64,000 nucleotides of DNA from Ignavibacteriales bacterium (GCA_016709155.1 JADJEI010000001.1:806001-870000); one strand, 5' to 3'. Positions 26,861 through 37,001 are shown, counted from the first letter of the stretch. The notes: a model not told the origin generated them from the sequence alone. Translations and numbers: made by a program.

Positions 26861-27159
26861 ATGGCAAACAAAACCTCTCAACACATCTTGAATACGGCAG
26901 CAAACCTTTTAGGATTTTGTCTTTTCGTTATTACTGCATTACATGTCACCAACCAATTAGAAGCTTACATTATTGATGAATTAACTTCCGGTGTTGCAAT
27001 TTTACTAACTTTCTCCTGCCTCCTTTCATTTTTTCAATCAGATCAACAAACCTTACAACTGAAAAAAGAACTGAAACGATAGCCGACTATTTATTTATAC
27101 TCGCACTAATAGGGATTTTAATAATTATTTTACTAATAACACTAAACTTTATAAAGTGA
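26861..27159 (+). CDS. Small two-helix membrane protein (frameshifted)
   Basis: The first frame encodes one membrane helix (LLGFCLFVITALHV), a loop and a second hydrophobic stretch, then stops at 27082. Adding one T to the T6 run at 27029-27034 lets it continue with SFFSIRSTNLTTEKRTETIADYLF and a further helix, to a TGA at 27157-27159. That gives about 99 residues. The continued frame ends nine bases before the DUF1003 gene, supporting one transcript. The family is not named here. Confidence 0.6.
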
Positions 27160-27168
27160 AATTAAACT

Positions 27169-27702
27169 ATGAAGATAGATACATCTAAACTCCTTCAGTC
27201 GGAAGACGAACAATTAGCAAAACTTCAACAAATTGTTAAGCAAGCTATAGCTGAAGAAAAATTAATCGTTCAAAACCTCTTACACCAGCCCAAAGAAATC
27301 TTAACTAAAGGGCAAACTGTTTCAGACAAGGTCGCAAGATTCGGCGGCAGTTGGATGTTTATTATTAGTTTCTCAATAATACTTTTGATTTGGATTTTAT
27401 TCAATACCATCTCCCCTCCTAATGATAAATTTGATCCTTACCCATTCATTCTTATGAATTTAGTCTTATCAGCAATAGCAGCAATTCAGGCACCGGTTAT
27501 TATGATGAGCCAAAATAGAAAAGAAGAAAAAGATCGAAAAAGAAATGAGAACGATTACCTGATAAATCTTAAAGCAGAATTAGAACTAAGAAGTTTGCAT
27601 CAGAAAATAGATTTATTACTAGAGGATCAAATAAAAATCTTAATCCAGAGCCAGGCAGAACAATTGGGATTACTAAAAAGCATTAAAGCACGAATTGATT
27701 AA
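27169..27702 (+). CDS. DUF1003 family membrane protein
   Basis: 177 residues. A helical N-terminus is followed by VSDKVARFGGSWMFIISFSIILLIWILFN, a short loop with PPNDKFDPYPFILMNLVLSAIAAIQAPVIMMSQNRKEEKDR, and a long charged coiled-coil-like tail. This two-helix DPYPFxLLN..LSxxAAxQAPxIMMSQNR pattern defines DUF1003. The function is unknown. The gene lies directly behind the small membrane protein. Confidence 0.88.
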   Translation: MKIDTSKLLQSEDEQLAKLQQIVKQAIAEEKLIVQNLLHQPKEILTKGQTVSDKVARFGGSWMFIISFSIILLIWILFNTISPPNDKFDPYPFILMNLVLSAIAAIQAPVIMMSQNRKEEKDRKRNENDYLINLKAELELRSLHQKIDLLLEDQIKILIQSQAEQLGLLKSIKARID

Positions 27703-27768
27703 GCAATTGTTTGATTAATCAAAAACAAAATTGTACAAAATTAAAAAAAACACATAGGAATTATAAAT

Positions 27769-29070
27769 TTGCCAAAGACAGAAGTTAACAACTCAACACA
27801 CATACCTGACATTCAATTCAAATCATTAAATATTATTGAGCCTATTTTACGGGCAGTAAAAGAAGAAGGCTATATTACCCCAACCCCAATACAAGCACAA
27901 TCAATTCCTATTATTTTGCAAGGCACTGACTTGCTCGGCTGTGCGCAAACAGGAACCGGGAAGACTGCTGCTTTTGCAATCCCCATCCTTCAAATATTAA
28001 GTTCAAATAAAGTTTATCAGAAGAAAAGGAAAGTGAGAAGCCTCATCGTTACTCCGACAAGAGAATTGGCAATTCAAATTGGCGAAAGTTTTAAGGCTTA
28101 TGGAAGACATACGGGATTAAACTGTGCAGTAGTTTTTGGCGGTGTTAGCCAAAGCCCGCAAACATCGGCATTGCACAACGGTGTGGATATTGTAGTTGCA
28201 ACGCCGGGCAGGTTATTAGATCTTATGAACCAAGGGCATTTAACTTTGCGTGACGTGGAAATTTTTGTTTTAGATGAAGCAGATCGAATGCTCGATATGG
28301 GTTTTATTCATGACGTAAAAAGAATCTTGGCTGCCCTTCCGAAAAAAAGACAATCACTTTTCTTTTCTGCCACTATCATGCCCGAAATAATCAAACTTGC
28401 AAACACAATCTTACACCACCCTGTTGAAGTTTCTGTAACGCCCGAATCTTTGACGGTAGATATTATTGAGCAATTTGTTTACTTCGTTGATAAAGGAAAT
28501 AAAAATGCTTTGCTGGTTGATATTTTAAAAGATAAAAATATTAAACCGGCGTTGGTCTTTACACGCACTAAACACGGTGCGGATAAAGTTGTAAGTTATC
28601 TTTTAAAACATAAGATTAAAGCAGAAGTTATTCATAGTAATAAATCACAAACTGCAAGACAGCGCGCACTGACAAATTTCAAAGCTCAAACAACTCGTGT
28701 TTTGGTGGCAACAGATATTGCCTCACGAGGAATTGATGTTGACGATTTAGAATATGTATTCAACTATGAAATTTCCAATATGGCAGAAACTTATGTTCAT
28801 CGTATCGGAAGAACCGGAAGGGCAGGGGCAAAAGGAACAGCAATTTCATTTTGCGATGCGACAGAAAAAACTTACCTGCGCGATATAGAAAAATTAATTG
28901 GTAAAAAAATTACTGTAGTCGAAGATCACCCGTTTCCATTGATAGATCATAATCCTGTGAAACCTGCACAACAAGAGCATAGAAAAAATAATTCGGGACA
29001 TTCAAGACCCGGAAATTTTGAAAAAGACAAAAAGAAAAAATGGACAGGTAAACAAAAAAGATCGCGGTAG
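27769..29070 (+). CDS. rhlE: DEAD-box RNA helicase, RhlE type
   Basis: 433 residues with every core motif: Q-motif TPTPIQAQSIP, motif I AQTGTGKT, Ia PTRELAIQI, Ib TPGRLLD, II DEAD, III SAT, then the second RecA domain with TRTKHGADKV, VATDIASRGIDV and HRIGRTGRAG. The Lys/Arg-rich tail (final 50 residues) is typical of the RhlE branch. It acts on structured RNA in ribosome assembly or mRNA decay. The start is TTG with weak upstream purines; the next in-frame Met lies inside the core, so TTG is kept. Confidence 0.9.
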   Translation: MPKTEVNNSTHIPDIQFKSLNIIEPILRAVKEEGYITPTPIQAQSIPIILQGTDLLGCAQTGTGKTAAFAIPILQILSSNKVYQKKRKVRSLIVTPTRELAIQIGESFKAYGRHTGLNCAVVFGGVSQSPQTSALHNGVDIVVATPGRLLDLMNQGHLTLRDVEIFVLDEADRMLDMGFIHDVKRILAALPKKRQSLFFSATIMPEIIKLANTILHHPVEVSVTPESLTVDIIEQFVYFVDKGNKNALLVDILKDKNIKPALVFTRTKHGADKVVSYLLKHKIKAEVIHSNKSQTARQRALTNFKAQTTRVLVATDIASRGIDVDDLEYVFNYEISNMAETYVHRIGRTGRAGAKGTAISFCDATEKTYLRDIEKLIGKKITVVEDHPFPLIDHNPVKPAQQEHRKNNSGHSRPGNFEKDKKKKWTGKQKRSR

Positions 29071-29132
29071 GTTTGTTGAACTCAACCTTTTGATGATTTA
29101 TAAAGAAAAATTATTTAAGTTTGGAAAAATAA

Positions 29133-29195
29133 AGACTCACTTTAATGAGACTTATACAACTAAAAATGGTTGTATATGTCTGGTTTTGTGAGACC
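29133..29195. repeat. Nested inverted repeat at the left edge of a cassette-like segment
   Basis: Inner arms GACTTATACAAC (29149-29160) and GTTGTATATGTC (29169-29180) pair around an 8-base loop, and an outer imperfect pair AGACTCAC / GTGAGACCT encloses them. There is no T-run, so it is a poor terminator. It lies between the helicase stop and the small lipoprotein and could mark a mobile or rearranged boundary. Confidence 0.5.
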
Positions 29196-29267
29196 TATAA
29201 ATGAGTTATGGACTATGTTAGGACAACAACTCAAACGACAAGACAAAACAATAAATTTAATAACGAT

Positions 29268-29714
29268 ATGACCAAACAAATCTTTAAAAACACATTAAAA
29301 GCATTTACTTTCATAGTATTTATGTCAGCAATCATAAGTTGTAACTCTAACAATAAAACAGAAACGAAAGACAATTCAACCCCAATTTCTGAAAATGAAA
29401 GTATTCCAGACACCGTTGTTCAGTTTTTAATTACTTCTTCTTCCAATGATTTTCGTAATCATCAACCACCGACACCTATTGATTTCCGTAATGTGAAAAT
29501 TGGCTATATTAAATCACCAAACAGCGAAAAGACTTTTCTCTTATGTGGAGAATTTTTATCTCAAGAGAATAAGGAGTGGACTGAGTTTACTACTATTAAA
29601 ACATCTGGATACGAACAATATCTCGGAAAAACACAATATTGCCAAGATGCAACAATGGTTTTGATAGATAAAAACTTATCAGTTGAATTAAAGAGTAAAT
29701 TGGCTGAGGAATGA
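29268..29714 (+). CDS. Small hypothetical lipoprotein
   Basis: The ATG at 29268 (MTKQIFKNTLKAFTF) opens a lipoprotein signal with AIISC (Cys about 26); the frame extends upstream to 29208 without a better start. The mature part (about 120 residues) begins with a Ser/Thr/Asn/Lys linker and has one hydrophobic core with TFLLCGEFLSQENKEWTEFTTIKTSGYEQY. I do not recognise the family. The gene is bracketed by a hairpin (29133-29195) and a long dyad element (29828-29964), as if carried on a cassette. Confidence 0.6.
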   Translation: MTKQIFKNTLKAFTFIVFMSAIISCNSNNKTETKDNSTPISENESIPDTVVQFLITSSSNDFRNHQPPTPIDFRNVKIGYIKSPNSEKTFLLCGEFLSQENKEWTEFTTIKTSGYEQYLGKTQYCQDATMVLIDKNLSVELKSKLAEE

Positions 29715-29827
29715 AATATTCGGCAAGCATCAACTTACGAGATAATGTAACTGAAACAAGACCTTTATTTGTTCAACACGAACGACAATTAAAAAATGAA
29801 CTATAACGACTGTCAATAAAGAAACAC

Positions 29828-29964
29828 AGCCTATAACATCGGCTTAGCATCAGGCGGGGTGACTTGCAAACTTGGAGCTTTATGCTTCTATTCAAGTCCA
29901 GTGCTTATTAACAGTTTTATATTCCGGGACACGCCCGAAGGCAAAGCCAGAAACCGTTAAAGCC
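29828..29964. repeat. Long imperfect dyad element, attC-like (function uncertain)
   Basis: A 137-base element with outer arms GCCTATAAC (29830-29838) and GTTAAAGCC (29956-29964), inner arms GGCTTAGCATCAGGCGGG and CCCGAAGGCAAAGCC, and an unpaired centre with its own small dyad (CTTGGAGC / GCTTCTATTCAAG). The fold-back with terminal TAAC/GTTA boxes recalls integron attC sites and repeats seen beside accessory genes in Bacteroidota. The boxes do not match the attC consensus exactly, and no integrase is in the window. Confidence 0.45.
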
Positions 29965-29996
29965 ATAAATAGAATTCTTGACTCAAACAAATAAAT

Positions 29997-31403
29997 ATGA
30001 TGAAACTAACACAACTTTTCAACGATTTTTTTGACAGCGAAAAAGCTGGCGGACTAATTTTAGTCCTCGTGACTGTGTTTTCACTTGTTCTTGCAAATTC
30101 TGCCTGGCAAACAGACTATATTAACTTTTGGTATTTTGATTTGGGCGGACACAGTCTCGTTCATTGGATTAACGACGGACTAATGACCATCTTTTTTCTC
30201 CTAATTGGTTTAGAGTTAGAGAGGGAAATTTATCACGGAGAACTTTCCAGCTTAAAAAATGCTTCATTGCCAGTCTTTGGTGCTATTGGCGGTATGCTTC
30301 TTCCAGCAGGGATATTTTTATTACTCAATTTCGGGACAGACACTCAAGCCGGTGCTGGTATTCCAATGGCGACAGACATTGCTTTTGCTATCGGCATTTT
30401 ATCCCTTTTGGGTAATCGTGTACCCACCTCCCTTAAAATATTCTTAACTGCTTTAGCAGTAATGGACGACCTGGGTGCAATTATAGTTATTGCAATTTTT
30501 TACACAACCTCAATTGCATTTATAAATTTATTTATTGCGTTAAGCATTTTTGGTTTTCTGATTATACTAAACCGACTGAAAATTCAAAACTTAATACCAT
30601 ATTTAGTTGGCGGTGCTGCAATGTGGTATTTTATGATGAATTCAGGTGTTCATCCTACAATAACGGGCGTCCTGTTAGCATTTGCAATTCCATTTGGCAG
30701 CGGAAGCGACAAATCACCTTCTTATATTCTTCAGCATTTCATTCACAAACCAGTTGCTTTTTTTATTCTGCCATTGTTTGCAATAGCCAATACCTGTATT
30801 GCTGTCGGTGACACTTGGCAAATTGGATTAGGGCAAACAAATAGTTTAGGAATTATTGCAGGACTTGTAATCGGGAAGCCTTTAGGAATCTGGCTCTTTT
30901 CAATTATTGGCGTTGGATTGGGACTTTGTGCTCTGCCGACAGATTTAAAATGGAAAAATATCATCGGTGCTGGATTTTTAGCTGGAATAGGTTTTACAAT
31001 GTCAATCTTCATTACTCTTCTTGCGTTTGACAATGCAGACACTGTTAACAATTCAAAAATTGCAATTCTTATAGCTTCATTCATTGCAGGCGTTATTGGT
31101 TTCGGCTTCCTCCAACTGACACTAAAACACGAGCAGAAAATGACTAATCAATTTGACTGCAGAAAAATAATTGTAATCAAAAGCAGGCTTAACCCGGCTC
31201 AAGAATTAAATAGAAAGATGATATTTTCTCTAAAAGAAATCATCTCCCCCAAGTTTAGCTTTAGCATAAACTTATTTTCTTATTTAAAAGTCTCTTTTGA
31301 ATCTATTACATTTACTTTCTTAACATTCAGTTTAAAATTTTCCGTCTCTGAATCTTCCTTTAATATTTCCGGAGGTAACCCCGCCTTCACCAAATTAGAA
31401 TAA
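29997..31403 (+). CDS. nhaA: Na+/H+ antiporter NhaA with abnormal C-terminal extension
   Basis: About 11-12 membrane helices in NhaA order, with MATDIAFAIGILSLLGNRVPTSLKIFLTALAVMDDLGAI (about residues 123-162) carrying the essential Asp residues, and the terminal block AGFLAGIGFTMSIFITLLAF. It exchanges protons for sodium to control cytoplasmic pH. The expected end is near residue 382 (LKHEQK). Instead the frame runs about 85 residues further and overlaps the antisense 3' end of the M16 gene by 124 bases, so the natural stop has apparently been lost. It follows the dyad element. Confidence 0.88.
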   Translation: MMKLTQLFNDFFDSEKAGGLILVLVTVFSLVLANSAWQTDYINFWYFDLGGHSLVHWINDGLMTIFFLLIGLELEREIYHGELSSLKNASLPVFGAIGGMLLPAGIFLLLNFGTDTQAGAGIPMATDIAFAIGILSLLGNRVPTSLKIFLTALAVMDDLGAIIVIAIFYTTSIAFINLFIALSIFGFLIILNRLKIQNLIPYLVGGAAMWYFMMNSGVHPTITGVLLAFAIPFGSGSDKSPSYILQHFIHKPVAFFILPLFAIANTCIAVGDTWQIGLGQTNSLGIIAGLVIGKPLGIWLFSIIGVGLGLCALPTDLKWKNIIGAGFLAGIGFTMSIFITLLAFDNADTVNNSKIAILIASFIAGVIGFGFLQLTLKHEQKMTNQFDCRKIIVIKSRLNPAQELNRKMIFSLKEIISPKFSFSINLFSYLKVSFESITFTFLTFSLKFSVSESSFNISGGNPAFTKLE

Positions 31404-32812
31404 CTCATCGGGGAAGGCAGATTATTTTTCAAACTGTTAGCAAGAGCTTCTGCTTCACTTACATCTGTCACAATTGTAATTTTCATTTTATCAATCTGCA
31501 TATACTTTTTGATCGCATTATTTACATCATCAAGAGTAAGCTTAGAAAGTAATTCACCCAATTCATTAATGTAATTTTCTCTGCCGTACATTTTTGAATC
31601 CATTAAATAACCAAGCTGCTGATCAGAAGAGGTAACATAAAGCTTAATATAGCTTTGAAGAAATGCACGAGTCTGTTCAAAATCTTCGGCGGAAATTCCG
31701 TTCTTAATCATCTTATCCATTTCACGCAAAGCCATCCTCAGCGCAAAATGTGCGTGACCAATGTTGATATCTTTCAATTCTTCATACTGCGCTTTCAACT
31801 GCTTTGCGATCTGAACAGGTCGTATCCACAAAGAGAAATAATTCGATTGTCTCGGCACACCAGATGGAGGAACCATATTGCCTCCCCCGTTATTATACCA
31901 CTCGATATATGAGTAATCTCCGTAATTCATTGAGCGCTCCTCGCGGATCATCTGATAAAGCTTGCCGTAAGATTTTCTATGTTCGCCCAAATAAGAATTT
32001 GCAACCATCAGCGCTGCAAACTCATCATCCGATCGGGTAATTGGCAATGGATAACCCGCATAAATTGCAGATCCGAACGCACCGTCCTTTGCAATTATTT
32101 CAACATCAATACCATCAGAAATTTTTACAATTGGCGCAGAAGGTATTACAGGATTTACATCCGGCAAAGTCGCAAGATCAGATTTCAACTTATTTAAAAA
32201 TTCATCAGTATAACTTCCTGCAATCCCGATCATTAAATTGTTTTTAGTAAAATAATTTTTGAAGTGAACTTTTACATCTTCAAGTGTAAGCGACTTAACT
32301 GAATTTGATTTCCCTTCGACCATTGACTGATAATTTGTCCCGCGGAATAGAAAATCCTCAAGCGCTTTCTTACTGTATTCCTCATCAGATGATGCGCGGA
32401 TAACCTGATCAACATAGGCTTGCTGATTTACTTTTACTCTTTCAAAATCTGCCTCACTGAAAGTGGGATTTGTTATCAAGCCGATCAGGATGGGGTAAAA
32501 TTCCTTCATCCAATCTTTATGAAATTGGAAAGTAAAAATCGTCACTTCTTTATCAACAGAAGAATAATAACCGGCTGCCATAGGATATATTTTATTCTGA
32601 ATATCGCTGAAACTCAGTTCGCCGGTGCCGCCTTGCGTTATTAATTCGGCAGTTAGATTAGTCAATCCTTCTTTCCCGATAGGATCCGAGATTGAACCAT
32701 TCTTAAACATCAGCTTTACTACAACCTTGGTTGAATTAGGCTGCTTCAGTTCTACAACTTCCTGCGCCATAATAATTCCTGTTAATATCAATGAAATAAT
32801 TAATGCTTTCAT
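31280..32812 (-). CDS. M16 family peptidase-like subunit (no zinc motif)
   Basis: 510 residues with a signal peptide (LILTGIIMAQ) and the M16 fold: KLMFKNGSISDPIGKEGLTNLTAELITQGGTG at the position where active members have HxxEH, so the catalytic zinc site is missing. The second-domain motif region (ANSYLGEHRKSYGKLYQMIREERSMNYGDYSY) is well kept. Such proteins pair with an active M16 subunit to make a clam-shell peptidase of the cell envelope. It shares one base with the stop of the active subunit gene upstream. Confidence 0.88.
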   Translation of the reverse strand: MKALIISLILTGIIMAQEVVELKQPNSTKVVVKLMFKNGSISDPIGKEGLTNLTAELITQGGTGELSFSDIQNKIYPMAAGYYSSVDKEVTIFTFQFHKDWMKEFYPILIGLITNPTFSEADFERVKVNQQAYVDQVIRASSDEEYSKKALEDFLFRGTNYQSMVEGKSNSVKSLTLEDVKVHFKNYFTKNNLMIGIAGSYTDEFLNKLKSDLATLPDVNPVIPSAPIVKISDGIDVEIIAKDGAFGSAIYAGYPLPITRSDDEFAALMVANSYLGEHRKSYGKLYQMIREERSMNYGDYSYIEWYNNGGGNMVPPSGVPRQSNYFSLWIRPVQIAKQLKAQYEELKDINIGHAHFALRMALREMDKMIKNGISAEDFEQTRAFLQSYIKLYVTSSDQQLGYLMDSKMYGRENYINELGELLSKLTLDDVNNAIKKYMQIDKMKITIVTDVSEAEALANSLKNNLPSPMSYSNLVKAGLPPEILKEDSETENFKLNVKKVNVIDSKETFK

Positions 32813-34161
32813 TATTTAACCCCGCCTTTCTCATCAGCAGAGATGGTGCCGATGGTTAAACCGTTTTCAATATAATATTTGCTTGCAGCCGTTTTAACAT
32901 CTTCAATTGTTACTTTGTCATACAAAGCGTAAAGTCTGTTTACAGACTCGGGGTCTCCAGTCAAATAAATATAATGGCTGACAGAGTTTGCAATCGCATT
33001 TGGATTATCAATCCCCATTGCATAACTGTATTTTAAATTAGATTTAGTTTCCTGAAGCAGCTTTGGATCAACACCATTTTTTTTTATGTCTTCGATTGCT
33101 TTAGTTATTTCGTTTCGAACATACTGGAAATCATCTTTGCTGATAAATGAAGCGTCGATACTGATCAGATATGGATCGCGGGAATCCGTAGCGCTGCCTC
33201 CAAGAAATCTGAGCTTTTGTTCATCAATAACAAGCTTTTTATATAGCGCTGAATTTTGAGAAAATAAAATTGTATTCAAAACATCAATTGCAGGCATATC
33301 AATTTTGGAATCGCTGAATGCCGGAGCTTTATAATTCATACTCAGATAGGGGGGAATAGAACCATTTTGTAAGTGAAAATATTTTGTCGTCTTTTGTTCC
33401 GGTTCAACCGGGATGTCAACAGTATAATTTCCTTTCTGCCATGCTCCAAAATATTTTTCTGCAAGTTCATTTGCTCTTTCCGGTGTTACATCGCCAACAA
33501 CAACAATTGTAGAATATTCCGGACGATAGTAGCGGTCAAAAAACTTCCTTGAGTATTCATATTGATTCGGCATATCAACTATGTCCTTAAAGAATCCCAT
33601 TGTCGTATGTTTATAGGTGTGTGATTCAAATGCTGTGTTTAGCAGGTTTTCATAAAGCTGTTGATATGGGCTTGCAAAGTTCTTCGTGTACTCCCCCTTA
33701 ACTGCGCCTGCTTCAACTTTGAAGTCATGTTCGGAATATTTAAGATTCATAAATCTATCCGCTTCAAGGTCAAACATTTTTTCAAGATAATCTACATTGC
33801 CTGTCATGTGATAAATTGTTCTATCTAATGAAGTGTTTGCGTTTGCACCTGCACCGGTCATTTTCAAAACTTTGTTATATTCTTCGCGTGAATATTTATC
33901 AGTCCCCCTGAACATCATGTGTTCAAAGAAATGGGCAAAGCCGGTAACACCCTCCTCTATTTCATTTCTTGAACCCACTCTAACTACTATGAAAAATGAT
34001 GCTAAACCCGGACTATCGAAAGGAATCGTTACCACATTCAAATCATTCGCAAGTTTATGCTGATGAATGGGGTACGGAAGGATTTTTTTGTCCTGAGCAC
34101 TTAGGCTTGTTAACATAATTGAAATAAATCCTATCATTAATATCGGAGTGTATCTAAACAC
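32812..34161 (-). CDS. M16 family zinc peptidase (active subunit)
   Basis: 449 residues. The signal peptide is followed by LASFFIVVRVGSRNEIEEGVTGFAHFFEHMMFRG, containing the inverted zinc motif HFFEH, and by the downstream glutamate in the EAGAVKGEY segment. The start is GTG at 34161, with AAGGAG about eight bases upstream (AAAAGGAGCTAATTGTG). It should degrade peptides in the periplasm together with the following non-catalytic partner. The two genes form a tight operon. Confidence 0.92.
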   Translation of the reverse strand: MFRYTPILMIGFISIMLTSLSAQDKKILPYPIHQHKLANDLNVVTIPFDSPGLASFFIVVRVGSRNEIEEGVTGFAHFFEHMMFRGTDKYSREEYNKVLKMTGAGANANTSLDRTIYHMTGNVDYLEKMFDLEADRFMNLKYSEHDFKVEAGAVKGEYTKNFASPYQQLYENLLNTAFESHTYKHTTMGFFKDIVDMPNQYEYSRKFFDRYYRPEYSTIVVVGDVTPERANELAEKYFGAWQKGNYTVDIPVEPEQKTTKYFHLQNGSIPPYLSMNYKAPAFSDSKIDMPAIDVLNTILFSQNSALYKKLVIDEQKLRFLGGSATDSRDPYLISIDASFISKDDFQYVRNEITKAIEDIKKNGVDPKLLQETKSNLKYSYAMGIDNPNAIANSVSHYIYLTGDPESVNRLYALYDKVTIEDVKTAASKYYIENGLTIGTISADEKGGVK

Positions 34162-34409
34162 AATTAGCTCCTTTTAATTTTGTTTGAATTTTTTTATGAT
34201 TCAAATTTAAGCGAATAAAAGAGTTGAGGCAAAAGAATTAATGGCTTTAATCGGATTTAGAGGATGAGCGGTTATATCAATACCCCAAGTTTGGAATTAT
34301 TTTGCAATTGCTCGCTGTAACCGAATGAATACCTGAATTGCTCACTTTATTTTGAAGTTATTTTTTTTGTTTATGCCGTGAATTCTCAAAGACAAAAAAA
34401 AGGAAACGT

Positions 34410-36148
34410 TCACTCACAAAATTTAACTTCACTCAATTCAGAAGCACCAGATTCGTTGAAAGACTCTATTGCAAAGTAATATTCCAGATCAATTGTCAGC
34501 GCTCTCAACTCTAATTCTGTTTGTCTATCCGCAAACACTTGATAAGTTTCATACAATTTATCCGGCTTGATACCCCACAAAATATTATAGCCGACTGCAT
34601 CCGGTACAGAGTCCCATTTGATAAAAACATTTCTTCTGTCGTTGTCACGTTGAACGGAAAAATTATCCGGCGTGTTTGGTAAAGCGCCGTTATAATTTCC
34701 AAAAATTCTTATATCGCTTATTGCAAGATTTTTAGAAGCGGCATAAATATGTTCATACTTGATATAGCGTGCTGATACCGGCAATGGAAATTCAATGTAC
34801 GCATTTGGTCTATCGTGTCTTTCATTTGTCAGGTCGGTGATTAATTTCCAATTTACATTATCAGACGATGAGTATATTTTAAATTGTGTATAAACAGTTG
34901 AATCGCTTTTATAAATATTATTCTGAAAATCCGTGTAGTTGATTTGCAAAGCATTAACAGTGCAAATTTTTCCCAAATCAAGAACAAGCCATTGATTCGA
35001 ATTATTTTTTTCAGCCACCCAAAATGTCCTTGGATTTTCATCCGTTAAATTATCCGTCGAATAATTTTCAAAGGTGGAGGCAGATAAAACATTTTTTTTA
35101 TAAGATAAAAGCATCCAGCCTGTAAATAATTCGTTTGAGGTATTCCATTTCTTGTCGGGAATAAAATGCGGGAAATCTCCAAAGCGTGTGTCGGAAAACA
35201 TCAGCCCATCATTATCAAACCCCTCCGGAAACATTGCAATTCGTCGTTCAAAATTCCAATTGACTGCAACCCACGGTGTTCCGGTGTTCCACCAGTTGCC
35301 GTAATTATCCTGAAAAGTATTTCCATGTCCGGCGCCGGTTACAAATCCCCCCGGCTTATATGACACAGGATTGTTTGGAGCGTATTCAAAAGGACCCAGC
35401 GGCTGTTCGCTTACATAAACTCCGTTGGCGTAAACATTGTATTCTGTTCCGGGAGCGCCATACATTAGATAATATTTTTTGTTGAACTTAGTCATCCACG
35501 CGCCTTCAACAAATGGTTTGATCGTATCGCGATGATCATAACCGAATCTCTCCCATCCATTCAATTCCGGGTGAAGGTAAATTAATTCTTTGGCTGCATT
35601 TTTATAAACTAGTCCATTATTCTTATCCAGCTCATCACCAAAAATTGGATAAATATTTGACGAGCCCCAATACATATACCATTTGTTAATTTCTTTGTCG
35701 TAAAAAATACAAGGATCCCACGGACCACCAATACTATCAGCAAGCAATGGAAGCGGAAGATTTAAATAGTCAAGATGACCTGAAGTTGGATCAGTCATAA
35801 AATAAATTGGTCTCTGTGCAAAAGTTGATTGAAAAAGCAGGAGTGTGTCGTTGTACGAAAGTGCTGCCGGCGCACATATCTTCCACAGGCCATTTGTCGG
35901 GCTTGACGTAATTCCAATGAAGTAAATCTTTTGAATGCCACCACCCTCCTGATATTGTAACAAACAAATAATATTCACCATTATGATTTACAATTACAGG
36001 ATCAGCACCGGAGCGGTATGATATGCCCAAATCTTTCTGTTCAAAATTATATTGATAATTTATATCCATCGGATTGCAGTAAGTTCTGATTCCGGTTGTT
36101 TGCTTTAAGTGGTAAGCTGATAAACACAAGCAGCAAAATTATTTTCAT
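34410..36148 (-). CDS. GH43-like glycoside hydrolase with discoidin and FN3 domains (two frameshifts)
   Basis: Three frames tile one gene of about 580 codons. The ATG at 36148, with AAAGGA upstream, opens MKIILLL; one shift between about 36085 and 36135 leads to TYCNPMDINYQYNFEQKDLGISYRSGADPVIVNHNGEYYLF; a second at 35868-35873 leads to ICAPAALSYNDTLLLFQS and GGPWDPCIFYDKEINKWYMYWGSSN. These are five-bladed propeller motifs of family 43/62-type hydrolases. Then come an F5/8 type C-like module (WLVLDLGKICTVNALQINY) and a fibronectin type III module at the C-terminus. Plant or algal polysaccharide breakdown outside the cell is inferred. Confidence 0.82.
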
Positions 36149-36333
36149 TTCGGATTTATTCCTTTCAATAAAATTTTTTACAATGTAAATCTCATTAAGT
36201 AAAGTGACTTTAACAAAAATTCCTTCCCCTTGATATTTTCACTTTGCATTATTCCTCTTTGCTTCGTAAAGAATAATAACTATTTTATCACCGCTTAATT
36301 CAATTAAACTATTTATAAACCTAAGGAGTAAAG

Positions 36334-36897
36334 ATGGTACTGTTAATGGATCTCTGGCTTCCTATACTGCTTTCTTCAGTTGTAGTGTTTCTCGTTAGCT
36401 CTGTTGTTCACATAGTTTTTAAACATCATAACTCTGATTTTCAGAAAGTATCTTCAGAAGATCAAGTGATGTCTGATCTGCGTAAAGCTAATTTATCCCC
36501 CGGTGACTATGTACTTCCTCACACGACGGATAACAAAGTCAGAAACTCTCAGGAGTTCAAAGATAAAATGAATCAGGGACCTGTTGTTATGATGACTGTT
36601 TTTCCTTCGGGACAAACAGGGATGGGGGCATCACTCACTTTGTGGTTTTTGTTTTCTCTGGTTGTAGGAATTTTTGCCGCATATATTGCCGGACACGCAC
36701 TGCCTGCAGGTGCCAATTATCTTTCCGTTTTCCGTTTCACCGGCACAACTGCTTTCATTGGTTACGGTCTTGCACTCGTGCACGACAGCATCTGGTACAA
36801 AAGAAAATGGAGCACAACCTTCAAGTTCATTTTTGATGGATTGATTTATGCTTTATTCACCGGTGGGGTTTTTGGCTGGCTCTGGCCTGCAATGTAA
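36334..36897 (+). CDS. Hypothetical membrane protein (four helices)
   Basis: 187 residues with hydrophobic segments near 8-28, 100-122, 132-150 and 165-185, and a soluble loop between the first two that contains SSEDQVMSDLRKANLSPGDYVLPHTT. AAGGAG lies five bases before the ATG. I do not recognise a named family. The neighbours are unrelated (GH43-like on one side, the repeat-flanked DUF559 gene on the other), so context does not help. Confidence 0.7.
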   Translation: MVLLMDLWLPILLSSVVVFLVSSVVHIVFKHHNSDFQKVSSEDQVMSDLRKANLSPGDYVLPHTTDNKVRNSQEFKDKMNQGPVVMMTVFPSGQTGMGASLTLWFLFSLVVGIFAAYIAGHALPAGANYLSVFRFTGTTAFIGYGLALVHDSIWYKRKWSTTFKFIFDGLIYALFTGGVFGWLWPAM

Positions 36898-36916
36898 TCT
36901 ATATTTTTAAGCAATA

Positions 36917-36973
36917 AACACACCCCTTTTAAATTCCCCTCTTGAGAGGGGATGCCGAAGGCAGGGGTGTGTT
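36917..36973. repeat. Palindromic repeat A, copy 1
   Basis: Core palindrome TCCCCTCTTGAGAGGGGA at 36935-36952, enclosed by outer arms ACACACCCCT and AGGGGTGTGT. Same design as copy 2 at 37390-37438. Together the two copies bracket the DUF559 gene. Confidence 0.8.
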
Positions 36974-37001
36974 GCTTTACTTATCAGCAAGTCCATATAC
37001 A

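Noticed and set aside
29828..29964. Definite integron attC site
   Set aside because: The terminal boxes only partly fit the attC consensus and there is no integrase gene, so it is reported only as attC-like.
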